A stretch of DNA of 64,000 nt from Dipetalonema caudispina. Lineage: Eukaryota > Nematoda > Chromadorea > Rhabditida > Onchocercidae. The DNA is taken from NCBI GenBank assembly GCA_013365325.1, contig JABVXV010000069.1, forward strand, positions 1-64,000, written 5' to 3'. This document shows, piece by piece, positions 27,996 to 40,445 of the stretch. A program made the translations under genes and the position numbers. Under the pieces are notes generated by a model. That model made no database searches, had not been told where the DNA came from, and worked only from the letters and a program-made list of their open reading frames with translations. Each line of letters starts with the position of its first letter. The first letter of the stretch is position 1.

Positions 27996-30987
27996 GGAAT
28001 TGGTATGTATTAAGTTCCAACTTTGTAAATCAGTTTAACTAACGCTTATTCTTCAGCTGAAGCTAATAATAATCTACGTGAAATGGTCTAACGTTAAATA
28101 ACATCGAACAAAAGTTTAACTTACAGACACAAAATGTTGGAAGTGGAATGGGAAAAGAAATTTGATTATTATATCATAGTCTTTTCGTTGAAATAATAAA
28201 GGCTAGGAACTTAAAATCAATTGATGAAATATATTCATTAAAAGGAAATATTTTGCGAAATAGAATTAGGAAATAAGTAATGATTTTTTTCATATAATTT
28301 AGCAAACTGCACTATTGACCTGCTTGCTTTGCCTGCGCAATTTCTCTAAAAAGTTTTCCTCATCCGCTATAGAATATAGTGATCATTGTAATATTTATTG
28401 CTAAATAGATCGGAGAATTTCCCTTTCTGGTCACAACTTTACTAAGCCAGTAAATAAACAAACGTTTATACTTTCAGTGAGATCTTCCTGAACCTTCCAA
28501 ACATTCGAATAATACCTTAAAGCACACTTTTCCTTTGGCTAAATTTAGCGAAGTACTTTTTGAGTTTGTTGAACTCAAGGAGTTCGTCATAGAAATTTCT
28601 GTAGATCAATGATTAATATAATAAATTGTGAAGGAGAAATATTTGTTGTAAAAAATAAAAATCCTCTGAAAGACGAATACACACAACAGACAGAATTTAC
28701 TGATTGTAACACGATCGGAAGGCGAAAAAGAGTGGGATCGTCGGTGTCTTCGTTTCAAATTCTATATGGAACTAATTCATTTAAAATTAAAACTATTCCA
28801 TCAGCACTAGGATAAAAGTCGAAAAACAAAACCAAAACTGAAAAGAAAAATAATTAAAAAAGGCATGTCTGTCTTTTTCATCTTTAAAATATTTTTTTTA
28901 AGTAGGCAAATGTGATAGATCCTCCTGAATTTCCACTTCCTTTGTTTGTTTTTGCAACCCCTAAATTGCAGTGACCGAATTTCCAATCATCATTACTTTC
29001 CTTAATTGATGAAATTTCATCAAATTTTCATTTTAGATGTTGATTTGAATTAGATTATTCCTCTGAAAAATATAAATTCAACTGCACAACAAGAAATTTG
29101 TAATGAAATTTTTGGTTTCCACACTTATAACGTTGTAGCATCGCTTTCGGAACAATAACTAAAATTGTGATTTTCTCGAAAACAACTGCTACGATAAATG
29201 ATCTTATAAGTGAGCGTAAAGTTAGAGCAGTAAATTTATCTCTTTGATAATGCAAACATATCTTCTTACTCATGTTGATTGTAGGTATCTATACAAAAGG
29301 TAAATAATTTTGCATAAACGTTGCGGTGATGATGTAGGAAATAGACCTGTATAAAAAGCTGAAAAGCTTTTTCAATTTTAAGTTCATGCAGAGCTGCTGT
29401 TGAAAAAATGAAATTATGAATTTTTCAAAAGATATTTTATTTGGACAAGAGAAAATTGTAAAGAAAAAAATCACAGTAATCATTATTATCAATAACAAAG
29501 ATAATGAATGCAAAAACAATTTCGAAGATTGAACCGTACAAATGAATAATGTTTTATGACACTTTCCGCAATGACTATATTCAACTATCTGCAGGTAAAC
29601 GAAACAACAATATCATTGTTAGACGGTATTTATTTTTTCAACAATTTTTTAACAAACTTCCTTGAATTTCTGTGAGAATGAATTATAAATAACTGATCAA
29701 TTTGTGATTAATATAATGCTGACGAGGAGAACACGTTTGAAGGCTATATTTTTATAAAATCTAAAATTAAAATAATTGAAAAATAACTTTTTAAATATTG
29801 TTTCATAGTTTATTAAGCATTTATTAGCAGATCCTGTCTTCTTTAAAAATGGTACAACAAAATTGATGTTATTTTACACTTTTTAAATCGTTTATTTTTC
29901 GTTGTTTATATTTTAACCTTTAAACGTTCTGTCATTTCCCATTGCCCAGCAACGATTTGCTCAATGTAAATCGGCTTGTGTCAGAAAACTAAAATAATCT
30001 TAGCGCAAAATATAGAAATATTTCTTAATAATTTATCATTTATAAAGAATTTAAATGAATATTCACAGTGTTTCATGTAAAGCATCCTATCAGCTAATTA
30101 ATCTTGTATTTTTAGATTTTTTCATCATTCCTTCATTTATACATCCGTTTTCATCCTTTTTTTTTTTGCATAGTTATCATCTGTACTATCTAAGATACAT
30201 TATGTTACAAAATGCCTTTAGAAATCATTATATATATGTATAAGCTGTCATCTTCACAAAGATTCATTCCAGTAATCATTCCACCTTTAATTCATACAAT
30301 TATTTGACTCATTCAACCTGAGCCTACTTCCGGTAATCATTCCACCTTTAATTCATACAATTATTTAGCTCATTCAATCTGCGCCTCCTTGTTAGGCATT
30401 ATTCTGCTACCTTATTTAATTACCTATTTTCCATTCCTTTGATGGCAAATATACTGTTAAATTCAACAAAATAAAATTATAGTCTGCGAAAGCAAAATAC
30501 TTCCACCGAATGGAAAACTTTCACAACAGCTTGGGAGGTCATTTTCTGTCGTTTTTTTTTTTTTTTTTGGATCGAAAGGATTTTGAAACACTTCACTGGT
30601 ATCGTTTGAATATCGTTTTCTCACATAAAGAAGCTTAAATACTCGTTTAACTTGACAACACTGGGTGAAAATTATACTTTAGATTTATTATCTCGCGGTG
30701 ATCATCCAAGATAACCCATAGTATTTTGTATTTTTTTCCCTCCCTAATAATTTTGCTTGCCGGATTTTGCCGTTTTTCTGCTTCCACCGCTGTAGCTGTT
30801 TTCCGACACCAATCAAAACGTAAGATTGTAAGGCTCACTTATATATGTTCGAATAACGTCTAATTAGTTTGATAGAAATTCAGAAAAACTGTACTAAAAT
30901 AAAAGCGGCATTTCATCGATTTCATTTTATTTCATAAAGAAAATTGCTACTGTACAATACTGAAATATAAAGTTAGAATTCGGAAGA
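27996..30987. other. Intergenic region, no gene seen
   Basis: About 3 kb between two minus-strand genes. Open frames such as 28609-28815 and 29055-29519 lack splice context and family features. It contains the 61-bp tandem repeat listed below, the collagen promoter side and the 3' UTR of the ceramidase gene. Confidence 0.6.
30269..30390. repeat. Two-copy tandem repeat, 61-bp unit
   Basis: Units 30269-30329 and 30330-30390 are nearly identical. Both contain GTAATCATTCCACCTTTAAT and TTCATACAATTATTT, with a few substitutions near their 3' ends. There is no coding potential. Confidence 0.85.
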
Positions 30988-32831
30988 TCATAAATATTTG
31001 CAATCGAGATTAAGGACAATATACGGTAAACTGATAAGTCCTTTTTCTGGAAAATACTTTATGCGATATCTATAGTGATGTTTGTCACTGCGCCTGCAGA
31101 TATCAATCAGTGAAAACATGATGAAAACGTTATAACCTGCCAAACTGCTCAACAAATGAAATAACGCATGAAAATATGGCATTCCTGAAATACTTAAAGA
31201 TAGGTGGAGGGAGATATTTAAATATAATGATGGAAGTTTGTACAACTGATCGATTCCTTTACATCATCTTTACTCAACATTCCGATAAAGTGAACTTAAA
31301 ATTGCTATTTCAATTCGTATCAAAAGCAATTTGATTTCTCTGCAATCTGTTTGAAAATATTTAAGTAAAAAAAAAAAAAAAAACCTAAAAGAAGCCAGAA
31401 ATCACAGAACATACGGTCAGATACCCAGCAGATAAAAGCAGCGGTCCACAGCGCTGATATTTTCCGTGGAGAGCTAGTGATTTCAGGAATACCAGCACTG
31501 GAAAAAAAGATAGATAAACTCTTGGAATATGTATGTAATTAAGAGTTTCAGGATTGAGATATGGTTTTCCGATCCGGGAGAAATTCACTCTCAAAAGAAT
31601 AACTGGACAATAAACTCACTTAGCCGCTTCATGATGGATAATAGCGATACTTGGTATGGACCATAGCATTAGTACCAGTGCATTCAATGATGGTTTTACG
31701 AAACAAAATGTACTGACCACTACGGTCATTGCCGCTATTGCACAGCGCACTCTACCGCTACAATTCACAGATGACCGCTTACAACTTATTGATTTTATAA
31801 TTCCAAAATTGAAACAGTTTTTAGATGTATTATAGAAACTATGAGCAAAATAGTGGATACTGATCATTTTTCTTGGCAAAGAAATGTAGGAACATACACA
31901 TATTTGTGATATTGCTGTGGATAAAAGCTGAAAACTGGAAAATAAGCAGCCAAGCACATCATTAACAACCACAATATGCTAATTTCATCTATTAGTTGAC
32001 CTGTAATAAGACAGTAAATGTTAGAGTAATTGATGTAAGATTTTAAATTAGTCAATAAATTTAGATGAAATTAAAATTTCTATTGTAGTATGCAGTTTCG
32101 AGATTAATTCTTAGTATTATCAATTTTTGGTTCTGTAATGCTTAACAAAAAATGATAAATAACGTTAATAAGAAAAATAAAATTTACCAAAAAGATTGAG
32201 AGTAGCATGATAATAAGTAGACGCAATACCATTTATAGAAAGGAGGATATGGGGCATAATTACAATCCAATTAACAGTTTCGATATATGGTCTTATTAGG
32301 AGAACATTCACAAGTGGTAACATTATTAGTGGTAAATTTGTTACCTGAAATATATGCAATTTTCAGATTTATATATTAAATTTTAATTATAGTTAAGATT
32401 AAATGGTTTGAAAACTTTTTCATTTGAATGTGTATCAGAAATTTGTATAATCATAACGAAGCATAGATAATGAATTTTGTAAAAGTGAAGTAAAGTGATG
32501 AGAGTTGGTCCATTAAAAATATGCCATATCTTGGAAAAGTATTAAAATTACAATTCTGTCATTGCTTGGACAATCTCATTTCAACTACATTCCTGTTGTT
32601 GAGTAATTTAATATTTGAAATTAAGGGTGAAAGAAGTGAAGTTTAATTGGTATTTATACCACAATTATGTTCTCTTCTCATATAAGCTATGTTTGCTAAA
32701 AATAAGACAAAACAACTAACAGTATTGGCGAATTCAGCAACGATTGAAACAGTTTGATATTTGTAAGCGCTTTCACACCACGCATGTCCACTTTCATAGT
32801 CGAACCATCGATCCAGTCGCATTGTGATCAT
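30988..32831 (-). CDS. Alkaline ceramidase (ACER2-like)
   Basis: Multi-pass ER/Golgi membrane hydrolase that cleaves ceramide to sphingosine and a fatty acid. Exons in gene order are 32831-32721, 32344-32188, 32000-31900, 31777-31620, 31497-31385 and 31184-30988. They give 278 residues, matching the family length, and all phases agree. Diagnostic segments in order are GHAWCESAY, IVAEFANT, NGIASTYYHATL (a family His motif), GQLIDEISILW, a helix with VKPSLNAL, ALWTAAFICWVSDRMFCDFW and FHALFHLL. The conserved His and Asp residues expected to bind the catalytic zinc (YYHAT, FHALFH) are present. Exon 1 is cut at FANT because this donor is in phase with exon 2 and restores the family sequence; the open frame running past it to 32643 does not. 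The acceptor of exon 4 (GTAAG) is weak. The pattern fits ACER1/2 better than ACER3. Confidence 0.9.
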
Positions 32832-33096
32832 TTGCAATGGTCAAGCTATTCGTAAATCTAAGCATTGTTAGTGATGTGAGAGATAATTTGGCATAATGAG
32901 ATCAACAAGCAAAATTTCTAACTCTTTCCTTGCACTCGATGATTTTTCATAAAATATATCGAAAATACAACCAATCTTGCTATCCTTTTCGAAATCAAAT
33001 GAAATTACAATTGTGAAAGTCCAAATGCTTCGTTATGTTTTCATTTGTTTGTTTAAAGCACTTTAAGTCTTTTAGACTTTCCCTTTTCAACATAGT

Positions 33097-33100
<4 letters not shown>

Positions 33101-33134
<34 letters not shown>
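33101..33134. repeat. (AT)n microsatellite
   Basis: Seventeen tandem AT units about 270 bases upstream of the ceramidase start. Confidence 0.95.
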
Positions 33135-33136
<2 letters not shown>

Positions 33137-35372
33137 TGTTAAGCGTAAAGAATTTTTCGGTAACCAGAAAATAAAAATAATAATTAAAATTTAAAATAAT
33201 TGAATAAAGTAAGAAAAGCAGTGAAAAAATTGATACTAAAGATAAAATAAGCTGTCAAAATTTTGAAGTCTTACAGTTACTTTATTAAAGCTATTTTAGA
33301 TTTAATAGTTTTCACAGCAAATGCTTTTTCTATATACATCTGAATAAATGTCAACATCATTATGAACTTAATAAAAAAATTCTTAAATCCTAAGTTTAAA
33401 ATTAAAAATGTGAACAGACTGATTGAGAACAGTGCATTTGTATTAGAAGCAAGAAAAAAATCAACAGAAATGAACCAACCGCATTCAATAGAATGAAATT
33501 TAAAATAGTAAATTATTTAAATGAATTAAAAAATTGCGATTCATGTTTTATGAATGTTTTAGTTTCTGAATATAAGAGAAATTTATTTTAATGACGCCAA
33601 ATAAAAGTCAGCAATATCTTCTGAAGTCTTCTAGAAATGAGAAGATACCTCTCATTAAACTCCTGAACAATTATTTCAAACTCGATATTCGATTCATTCC
33701 GCTGCGTTCGATCTCTCAAAACCATATAATTTTCATAAGGAATTAGTTGAAAATTAAGAAAGAAGAAGAATGTCAAAAAAGCAAAATACGAATCAAAAAT
33801 TTGATATAGCTGGAAAAATGATTTGGTCTAAATCAATTAGATAAATGCTTCTGTTTGAAATGATTGAATAACAATTGGAAGCAATTCATTTTATCAATCA
33901 ATCAAAGTTTTTTTCTTGTTTGTAACAATTGAATAATAGTAATCTCACATTAATCAATAATCAAGTAATCGATATATAAAAAATCAAATAACGTATCAGC
34001 AGTAATAGGCTTATGAACTTCTTATTACATCCCTAATGTTCTAAATTCAATCATGTTTACAAATAGAATATTTCAAGCGTTCATCTAATACAAATATATT
34101 ATATATAGGTATGTTTAATTCCATTATTCGTATCATTATAAAAATCAAATATTTTATATTTCATATATCCCTGAAATGAATTTAAAAAAGTGATAAGTAT
34201 AAAGATTTAGTATATTTATTATGAACGATGTAAACATGGTACTGATTGTATACCATATAATTTCGGTTGATGTTAGGTCTGTCGTTAAATATCCATTTGC
34301 CTAAATGTTTATTCAATCATTTATACTTTTTAGGCCAATGGTATGAAATGTTCAATAGAGATGAAATGTTCAATAAATAAATGCCACTTCATCCATTCAT
34401 TTCATGGGGATGTTGATAGACCCATTGATGTAAATGGTATTTATTGAAATGTTAGTCATATTTAATTGTAAAAAATGAAAATTAAATTTTGTTTTTATCG
34501 TATGGAGAAATTTTATTCTGGGAAAAAAGATTTACAATTTTATTTGATTGATTAATTTGATCATTTAATGTCGACGATACTGATCACTGCTTAATTAATA
34601 TAGATATAGTTTTAGGATTGCCAAACATCATTTAACATTTCAGCACACTGTGAAGGGTCACTTCATCAAGTCTTTAACGATGAATACAACATTTAGCAAA
34701 AGAAGAAGATCACTCGAAGCAAGTTTAAAGATGAATCGTGAAAATTGAACATCGGAAAAAAAATTTGGCTAGCAGAGCATTGTCAGCTGATAACATCGAT
34801 CTGATATTTTTTGCACAGCTGACTATAACTTTTAACTTTATTAAAACAAGTTTCAAAAATTGTGAACTTGTCATAAATAATTGCAACGCAATGAGTGATA
34901 ACAGAAAACTTCAAAATTTAGTAAACTGTTTTAAAGCGTTACTTTTATTCTTTTAGTGAATTATCAAATACTTAAATATATTTCAAGCTAATATGGTGAT
35001 ATAAATGAGTAAGGTTTACTGAACATCCGAATGTAGTTTCAGAAATGGTAAAAGAGAAAAAATGTATCTGTTCGTATATTACACAAATAATAGTACGCAT
35101 TGATACTGTACTTCTAGACAGTTCCAAAAATTCCGCAAATTTATTTTCGTAAAACCTAAACATGAACAAAGATAAATATTTGTTTCGCATATCTGTTTGC
35201 ATGAACAATAAGAGAGGTGGTTGAAGATCTTTCTTCCCCTTTTATTGCATGAAAAGTAAATCTAATTTAGCATTTGTATTATTAGCTTATACAGATTGCT
35301 GTATATTTCTGTCAAAGAACCGGAATGATTTTTCTTGACGCTAAAATAATAATCTTCCAGGCCACCGGAATG

Positions 35373-36002
35373 TTTCAGTACCAATGATGATTCTCTCTAT
35401 ACATTTCAATTTCATCGGTATGGTCATCATCATTACCACCATCATCCTCCTAATTATTTTTTAATTAATGAATCATTGTAATTACTTGGGCACTTCAAAC
35501 ATTGTGTTATGCATGCATTGCAAGCAAATTTATCGCTTAAAATTGCATAGAATAAACAAAAGAAATGTAAAGAAAATAGACAATCACTAAGGTCATAAGT
35601 AACAATAGTAGTTGTTTGCTAAAAATTGTTGATTATAATAAAATGTACAAAACTTGTTCTTCTTCATTTATACGCAAAAATGTCATTTCATATAATAATT
35701 TTGCATATTTATCAGATGTGACTTTGTATATTGGGAGTTATTGAGTTGAAGGTGAAAGTCTTTGTTACCTTTGAAAATTTCCACAATTTTCGAACAATTT
35801 AGGGCAACTGCAATTATTCATCTATAAAATTCAAGTATCACAACAACAGTGCATGCATAACACAATATTTGAAGTGCCCAAGTAATTACAATGATTCATT
35901 AATTAAAAAATAATTAGGAGGATAATGGTGGTAATGATGATGACCATACCGATGAAATTGAAGTGTATAGAGAGAAATAATTGAAACATCATCATTGATA
36001 CT
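35373..36002. repeat. Large inverted repeat, ~140-bp arms, ~330-bp loop
   Basis: The left arm (about 35379-35516) and the right arm (35851-36000) are reverse complements with only a handful of mismatches and one small indel. Shared blocks include TTCATCGGTATGGTCATCAT, CCTAATTATTTTTTAATTAA and TGTAATTACTTGGGCACTTC on the left, and their complements on the right. The spacer is AT-rich without an open frame. The structure suits a fold-back/MITE-type element or a hairpin-forming locus. I did not find clear target-site duplications. Confidence 0.9.
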
Positions 36003-38173
36003 CAAAACTTTGCATGCACAAGTAAAATTAATAATAAAAATGCATAAACAAAAAAAAAGGTTTCATTTTATCGTCATATCGAACTATAATTCATATTAGA
36101 GTAGACATTAGCAGTTCGGCCTCGATTGGCTAAATGTCTTGAACTTTATGAGCTATTGCCGAAAATATTAGCCTCATTTCGGTCTATTTGATTGATTTCA
36201 AATCCGTAGGTAAAAATGATTAAACAAAAGGAATTTTGATATTTTTCATCGTCCACAATTCGATGACTGGTCACTATCTCGAAAGTAACTAGGCATTCTT
36301 ATAAAATTGAACTGATAAGCAAAAAATATTTCAGTTGTATGTAGTCTGTTCATCATCATGATGATACTGTACACAATTTGTGAGTATCATGGCATTGCAG
36401 CAAATGTTGCGCAACAGTAGCGAATTTTGCAACAAATTAATATAACATAAACCATTTGTATGCATGTAGCAGTTGTAAATTTTTTGGAGGAACTACTGCA
36501 CGGTTGCCTTTTTTCCACATTAATATATCTTTTTCTATACGTTTTCAATCCTTCAAGATGAATCTGAAATTTTTGTTTTTAAAATTCTATTGCGGCACTT
36601 TTCAGATGCAATGAGACAGACTACTTTTGAATATTTTCTATTCTGCTATTAGTTGAATCTTGGATTCTTAAATAGTCGTTCGCAATGCTAAAGTTTAGTG
36701 ATTTGAGACTAAGCCGTAATTTCCTGACATTTAGGAATTAATCAGTTCAAAAAGAAATATATGACGTAAATTTTCAGAGTATAAGATGAGAGAAAAGTAG
36801 AACACAAGGAAATATCGGTAATTTAGCAAGGAAAGAAGAGATGAAGAAAGTTTTTTGGTAAAGATTTCGAAGATCTTAAGTAGATAAATCTAAATCTATT
36901 CATATGAAGAAGTTTTGTTCAAGACTATTGATAATTACTTTTTCTCCTACAAGCGATTTTGTTAGTCTATCGATATGACATTCATATTATTATCATTACG
37001 AAATAAATATGTTTCCCTTAGTTTTTTCATCAAAAATACATCTATTTACCTGTAAGCTCAATAATCTTTTAATTTAATAAGAAAAATTATCGGAAAGTCT
37101 ACTGGCTTCTTCTGGCTATTCATTCTATGCAGAAAAAAGGTTAAAATAAAACTTTGAAGAAGAAATTCAAAACCTATTCACTTGACGAACTCAGTTTTAC
37201 TTCTTTACAAATATCACTTGTGATCGAATAATTAATTATTTACTGATAACATGATTTCGCTATGTCATTTCTGCCCGTTATACAACAAAATTTTCTTAGC
37301 CAAACTAGCTAAGGAAAAAACATTTATAAGTAAAGAATTTTTATTGATCCACAAAATGTTAGATTTCATTGGAAATGCAAAAAACATTGTAAGACGAAAT
37401 TTTGCAACATATTGTAATCTGAAAATTGTTTCGTTTCTTACGAGATCTGTGCTTCGCTCTTAATAATTTTGAATTTATTAGGATAAATAATCTCAAGGGT
37501 TATCGATCAGTATTTCATTAATCTCTTTGTAATCTAAATTTTTAAAGAAAACAATTCAAAAAAAAAAAAAAAAAAATTGAAAAAAGAAACAATAATTAGA
37601 ATTTTACACATAGCAAAGCATTTATAAATTTATAAATTTGAACAAAATTGAACAGGTCGCTAACTTAACAAAATCTTTACGAACGAACTATCTCTTATTG
37701 TTAAATGCTTACACATCATGCGTATCCATGCTATGTAGGCGTTATTACCGGTTACCTGATAGGTAGTTATTCTTTTTGTAGAACTAGTTATAGTGTGAAA
37801 GTTTCACATTCTGAAATAATCAAAAAAGAAAGAGAAATAAATCAATGTAACAACAAAGGAAAACAACGTGCGATAAATTTAGATATAAATTCAAAAAAAA
37901 AACCCACCGAAATGTATGACATCATTTCCGCCACCTCTTTGAATTACGAGGTCATAAAGACATCACTTTTCATTTGAAAACTGATGGAAACAACAATAAT
38001 ATTTTTTGGACTTTTATATTCAATTCAATTACAAATATGAAATTAAATAACTTCCAGTGCTTTTTGCATTTCAAAATCTGCCTGCAAAAAGCACAAATCA
38101 ATTTAAATATTTGCTAAGATGACGATTTATTTTGTTTTACTCTTAACTTGCCATGAGGCTATTCCATTATTTC

Positions 38174-38196
38174 AGAGAGAGAGAGAGAGAGAGAGA
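38174..38196. repeat. (GA)n microsatellite
   Basis: Eleven to twelve tandem GA units in non-coding DNA. Confidence 0.9.
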
Positions 38197-39347
38197 CAAA
38201 AAATTTCATGAATTTCGTCACCTAATCTTTCGTTTATTTAATTAAAACACGGATATAATCTTTCAACCTTGAAGTTAGCATTCGCAAGTGTAAAAACGAT
38301 ATGATTCAGATTTATTTTGCCCGAAGGAGTTTTATATAAAGCTTTCTAGTCGAATAACATTAACAACATTCGTAACAACTGGTTTGAATCCCTTCAATTT
38401 TACAGTCTATCTGTTCTTCTGTGTTATTCTGATGATCTAAAACTAGACATCAATTTTATCCTTAGTGCTGAAAATAATTCAATTATTTAATTAAATGGTA
38501 CAGGTTTTCTTGAAAACTGCTTTCACCATTTCGAATTATTCACCTTTTTTATTTAATGTCCCTAACTATACTTTAAAATGCAATGAACAACATTCGATAA
38601 ATTAAATTTACTCATCAACTTATTGACTGAAGCATTGTAGCCATGATACCTCGAAAGATGGGCCTGATCGACATTTATGAGGTTCATAAGAAGATAGCCG
38701 TAAACTTCAAAGAAAGTTATTGAACTTCACATTACAAGTCACTTAATGAAAACAGAAATTAAGTAATTTTTCTCTGCTAGATAATTTTTTACATCGAGAT
38801 ATGCAGAAAACCGTCAAGTATTTTACCGATCTTCCTAAATTCATGCCTGAAATGATCTGCTACAACAGAAGATTTAGAAGCATTAAGAACATAAATAATA
38901 AATTATATATTTTTGGCCATTAATTAGCAAAACATTTGAATATAACTGGCCAGTAATTTAGCATTCATGTTGAATTTTGCAATCGTAATTGATCTTTTGT
39001 ATATTGCTAAAAATGAAATAATTGGTAGTACAAAAAGAAAAAAAAAAATGGTTAATCTAAACATGCCAGACTGTGTTTTCCAGTCTTCTCAGCTTCTGAA
39101 TAACATATTCAAGTAATTCAATTCTGATTTTAGATTTTCAACATTTTATTCCTTTTTATTACACGTATAGCGACCTCTCAATTCATTACAGAAATTGTGA
39201 AAAAATTCTCTCTTCTAATTTTGTGAAATTTCGAAATTTTTACGTAAGAACTTTTCCTACCATTAATTCTGTACAATTTGTTGTCGTTCATCAATTTTCC
39301 CTTCAACTTTCAGTACAATTTGTATTTATAAGAAAGGAACAACTCAC

Positions 39348-39546
39348 CAATGATGGCTCTTGCTGAATGCTTTCTTCCACATTTCCATTCTCATCCAAGT
39401 CTGCAGGATTGTTTTAACTTCAATATTAAACTCCCAATGTATATGTATCACTGACTTGTATCGATGTGTATCATACTGCAGTATTTCCTCCTTCTTAGCT
39501 TCATCTCCTACCTCTAATCCCTCATTTACAACATCTGGCACGACAG
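39348..39546 (-). other. Two exon-like segments of uncertain status
   Basis: On the minus strand an acceptor GTTGCAG opens an acidic frame from 39546 (begins A-V-V-P-D-V-V-N-E-G; rich in Glu and Lys). A second acceptor TCCTGCAG opens 39400-39348, which can read L-D-E-N-G-N-V-E-E-S and ends at a strong donor TTG|GTGAGT. Composition is protein-like, but the phases of the two pieces do not join, and I found no further exons. They may be remnants of a lost gene or chance. Confidence 0.2.
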
Positions 39547-40441
39547 CTGCAACTATGTTAGCTTTCCTTTTCCAACATCAAATTTCCTCAATTCAGTTTA
39601 TACGTACTTACGTCTGCTGTGTTGTATAATTATCATTAGTCTATTAAAAGAAAGCTAATTAAGGCGTATTTGGAACATAATCTTATAGTTTCCATATCAT
39701 TACACAAGAAGTATGCAACTATTGGATAGCTGTGACGTGAGATTATGTCAAATATGACCGATTAACTTGAAAGAATCTCGTAGTGTTTGCACATTCATTG
39801 TTTGTTTAGATATGTTTTCAGTGCTTTTTAGTTATGGACCTGTACTGACCTTTTTAATACATCTGAATCATGAAACGTTTCCTTACTTTTCTAATGCTTC
39901 TCGTCATCTGTCATCTACCTTAGTGCTATTCGTGCATGCAATAAAAGAGGTCAACAGCTTTTGACTTTAAGTAATGCGGTTGTGAGGGAATATATTTCGA
40001 TAAATATCACAATTTATGAATTAAAATGAATTTATCATTGGCTTAGGCTATCGCAGTGACTTACTTGTTGTAAAAATAAGTTATTTTCTGTCCATTACAA
40101 TATCTCCCCAGTACATCCTTAATAGTTGACTTTGCTACTACCATACATCATCCATTAATTCAAATTTGACCTTCAACCCTCATATGTTTGAATTTATTGG
40201 GATTTTCAATAAATTGTGATCCTTTTCACTTCTAAAAATAAGCAATAAGCTATTTCATTTGTCGGTGGTCAGATCGATTTAGTATGCTTTTTGAGATCCT
40301 TTTCCCGTGTCAATGACGTTACGTGATAACCTAAGATGTGATACGTTGACGTATGATGCCGTCAATGCGTTGGGATTCATTGGGAATCATAACAACATAA
40401 TTTTGAAAGGTTCGAATTTTTTAAAATTTGAATGATTTCGC

Positions 40442-40443
40442 AG
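40442..40443 (+). promoter_or_regulatory. Putative spliced-leader acceptor, PLOD copy 1
   Basis: ATTTCGCAG ends at 40443, two bases before the ATG at 40446. This very short leader is typical of nematode trans-spliced genes and decides the start. Confidence 0.55.
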
Positions 40444-40445
40444 GA

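Larger units (their letters stand above)
32832..40442. other. Long gene-poor region
   Basis: About 7.6 kb separates divergently transcribed genes: the ceramidase on the minus strand and PLOD on the plus strand. No gene model could be built. It contains an (AT)n tract, a (GA)n tract, a long inverted repeat and two unexplained exon-like segments near 39.35-39.55 kb (all listed). Promoters of both flanking genes should lie at the two ends. Confidence 0.6.

Noticed and set aside
32643..32720. Extension of ceramidase exon 1 to 32643
   Set aside because: The only donor there is out of phase with exon 2. The donor at 32721 is in phase and restores the family sequence.
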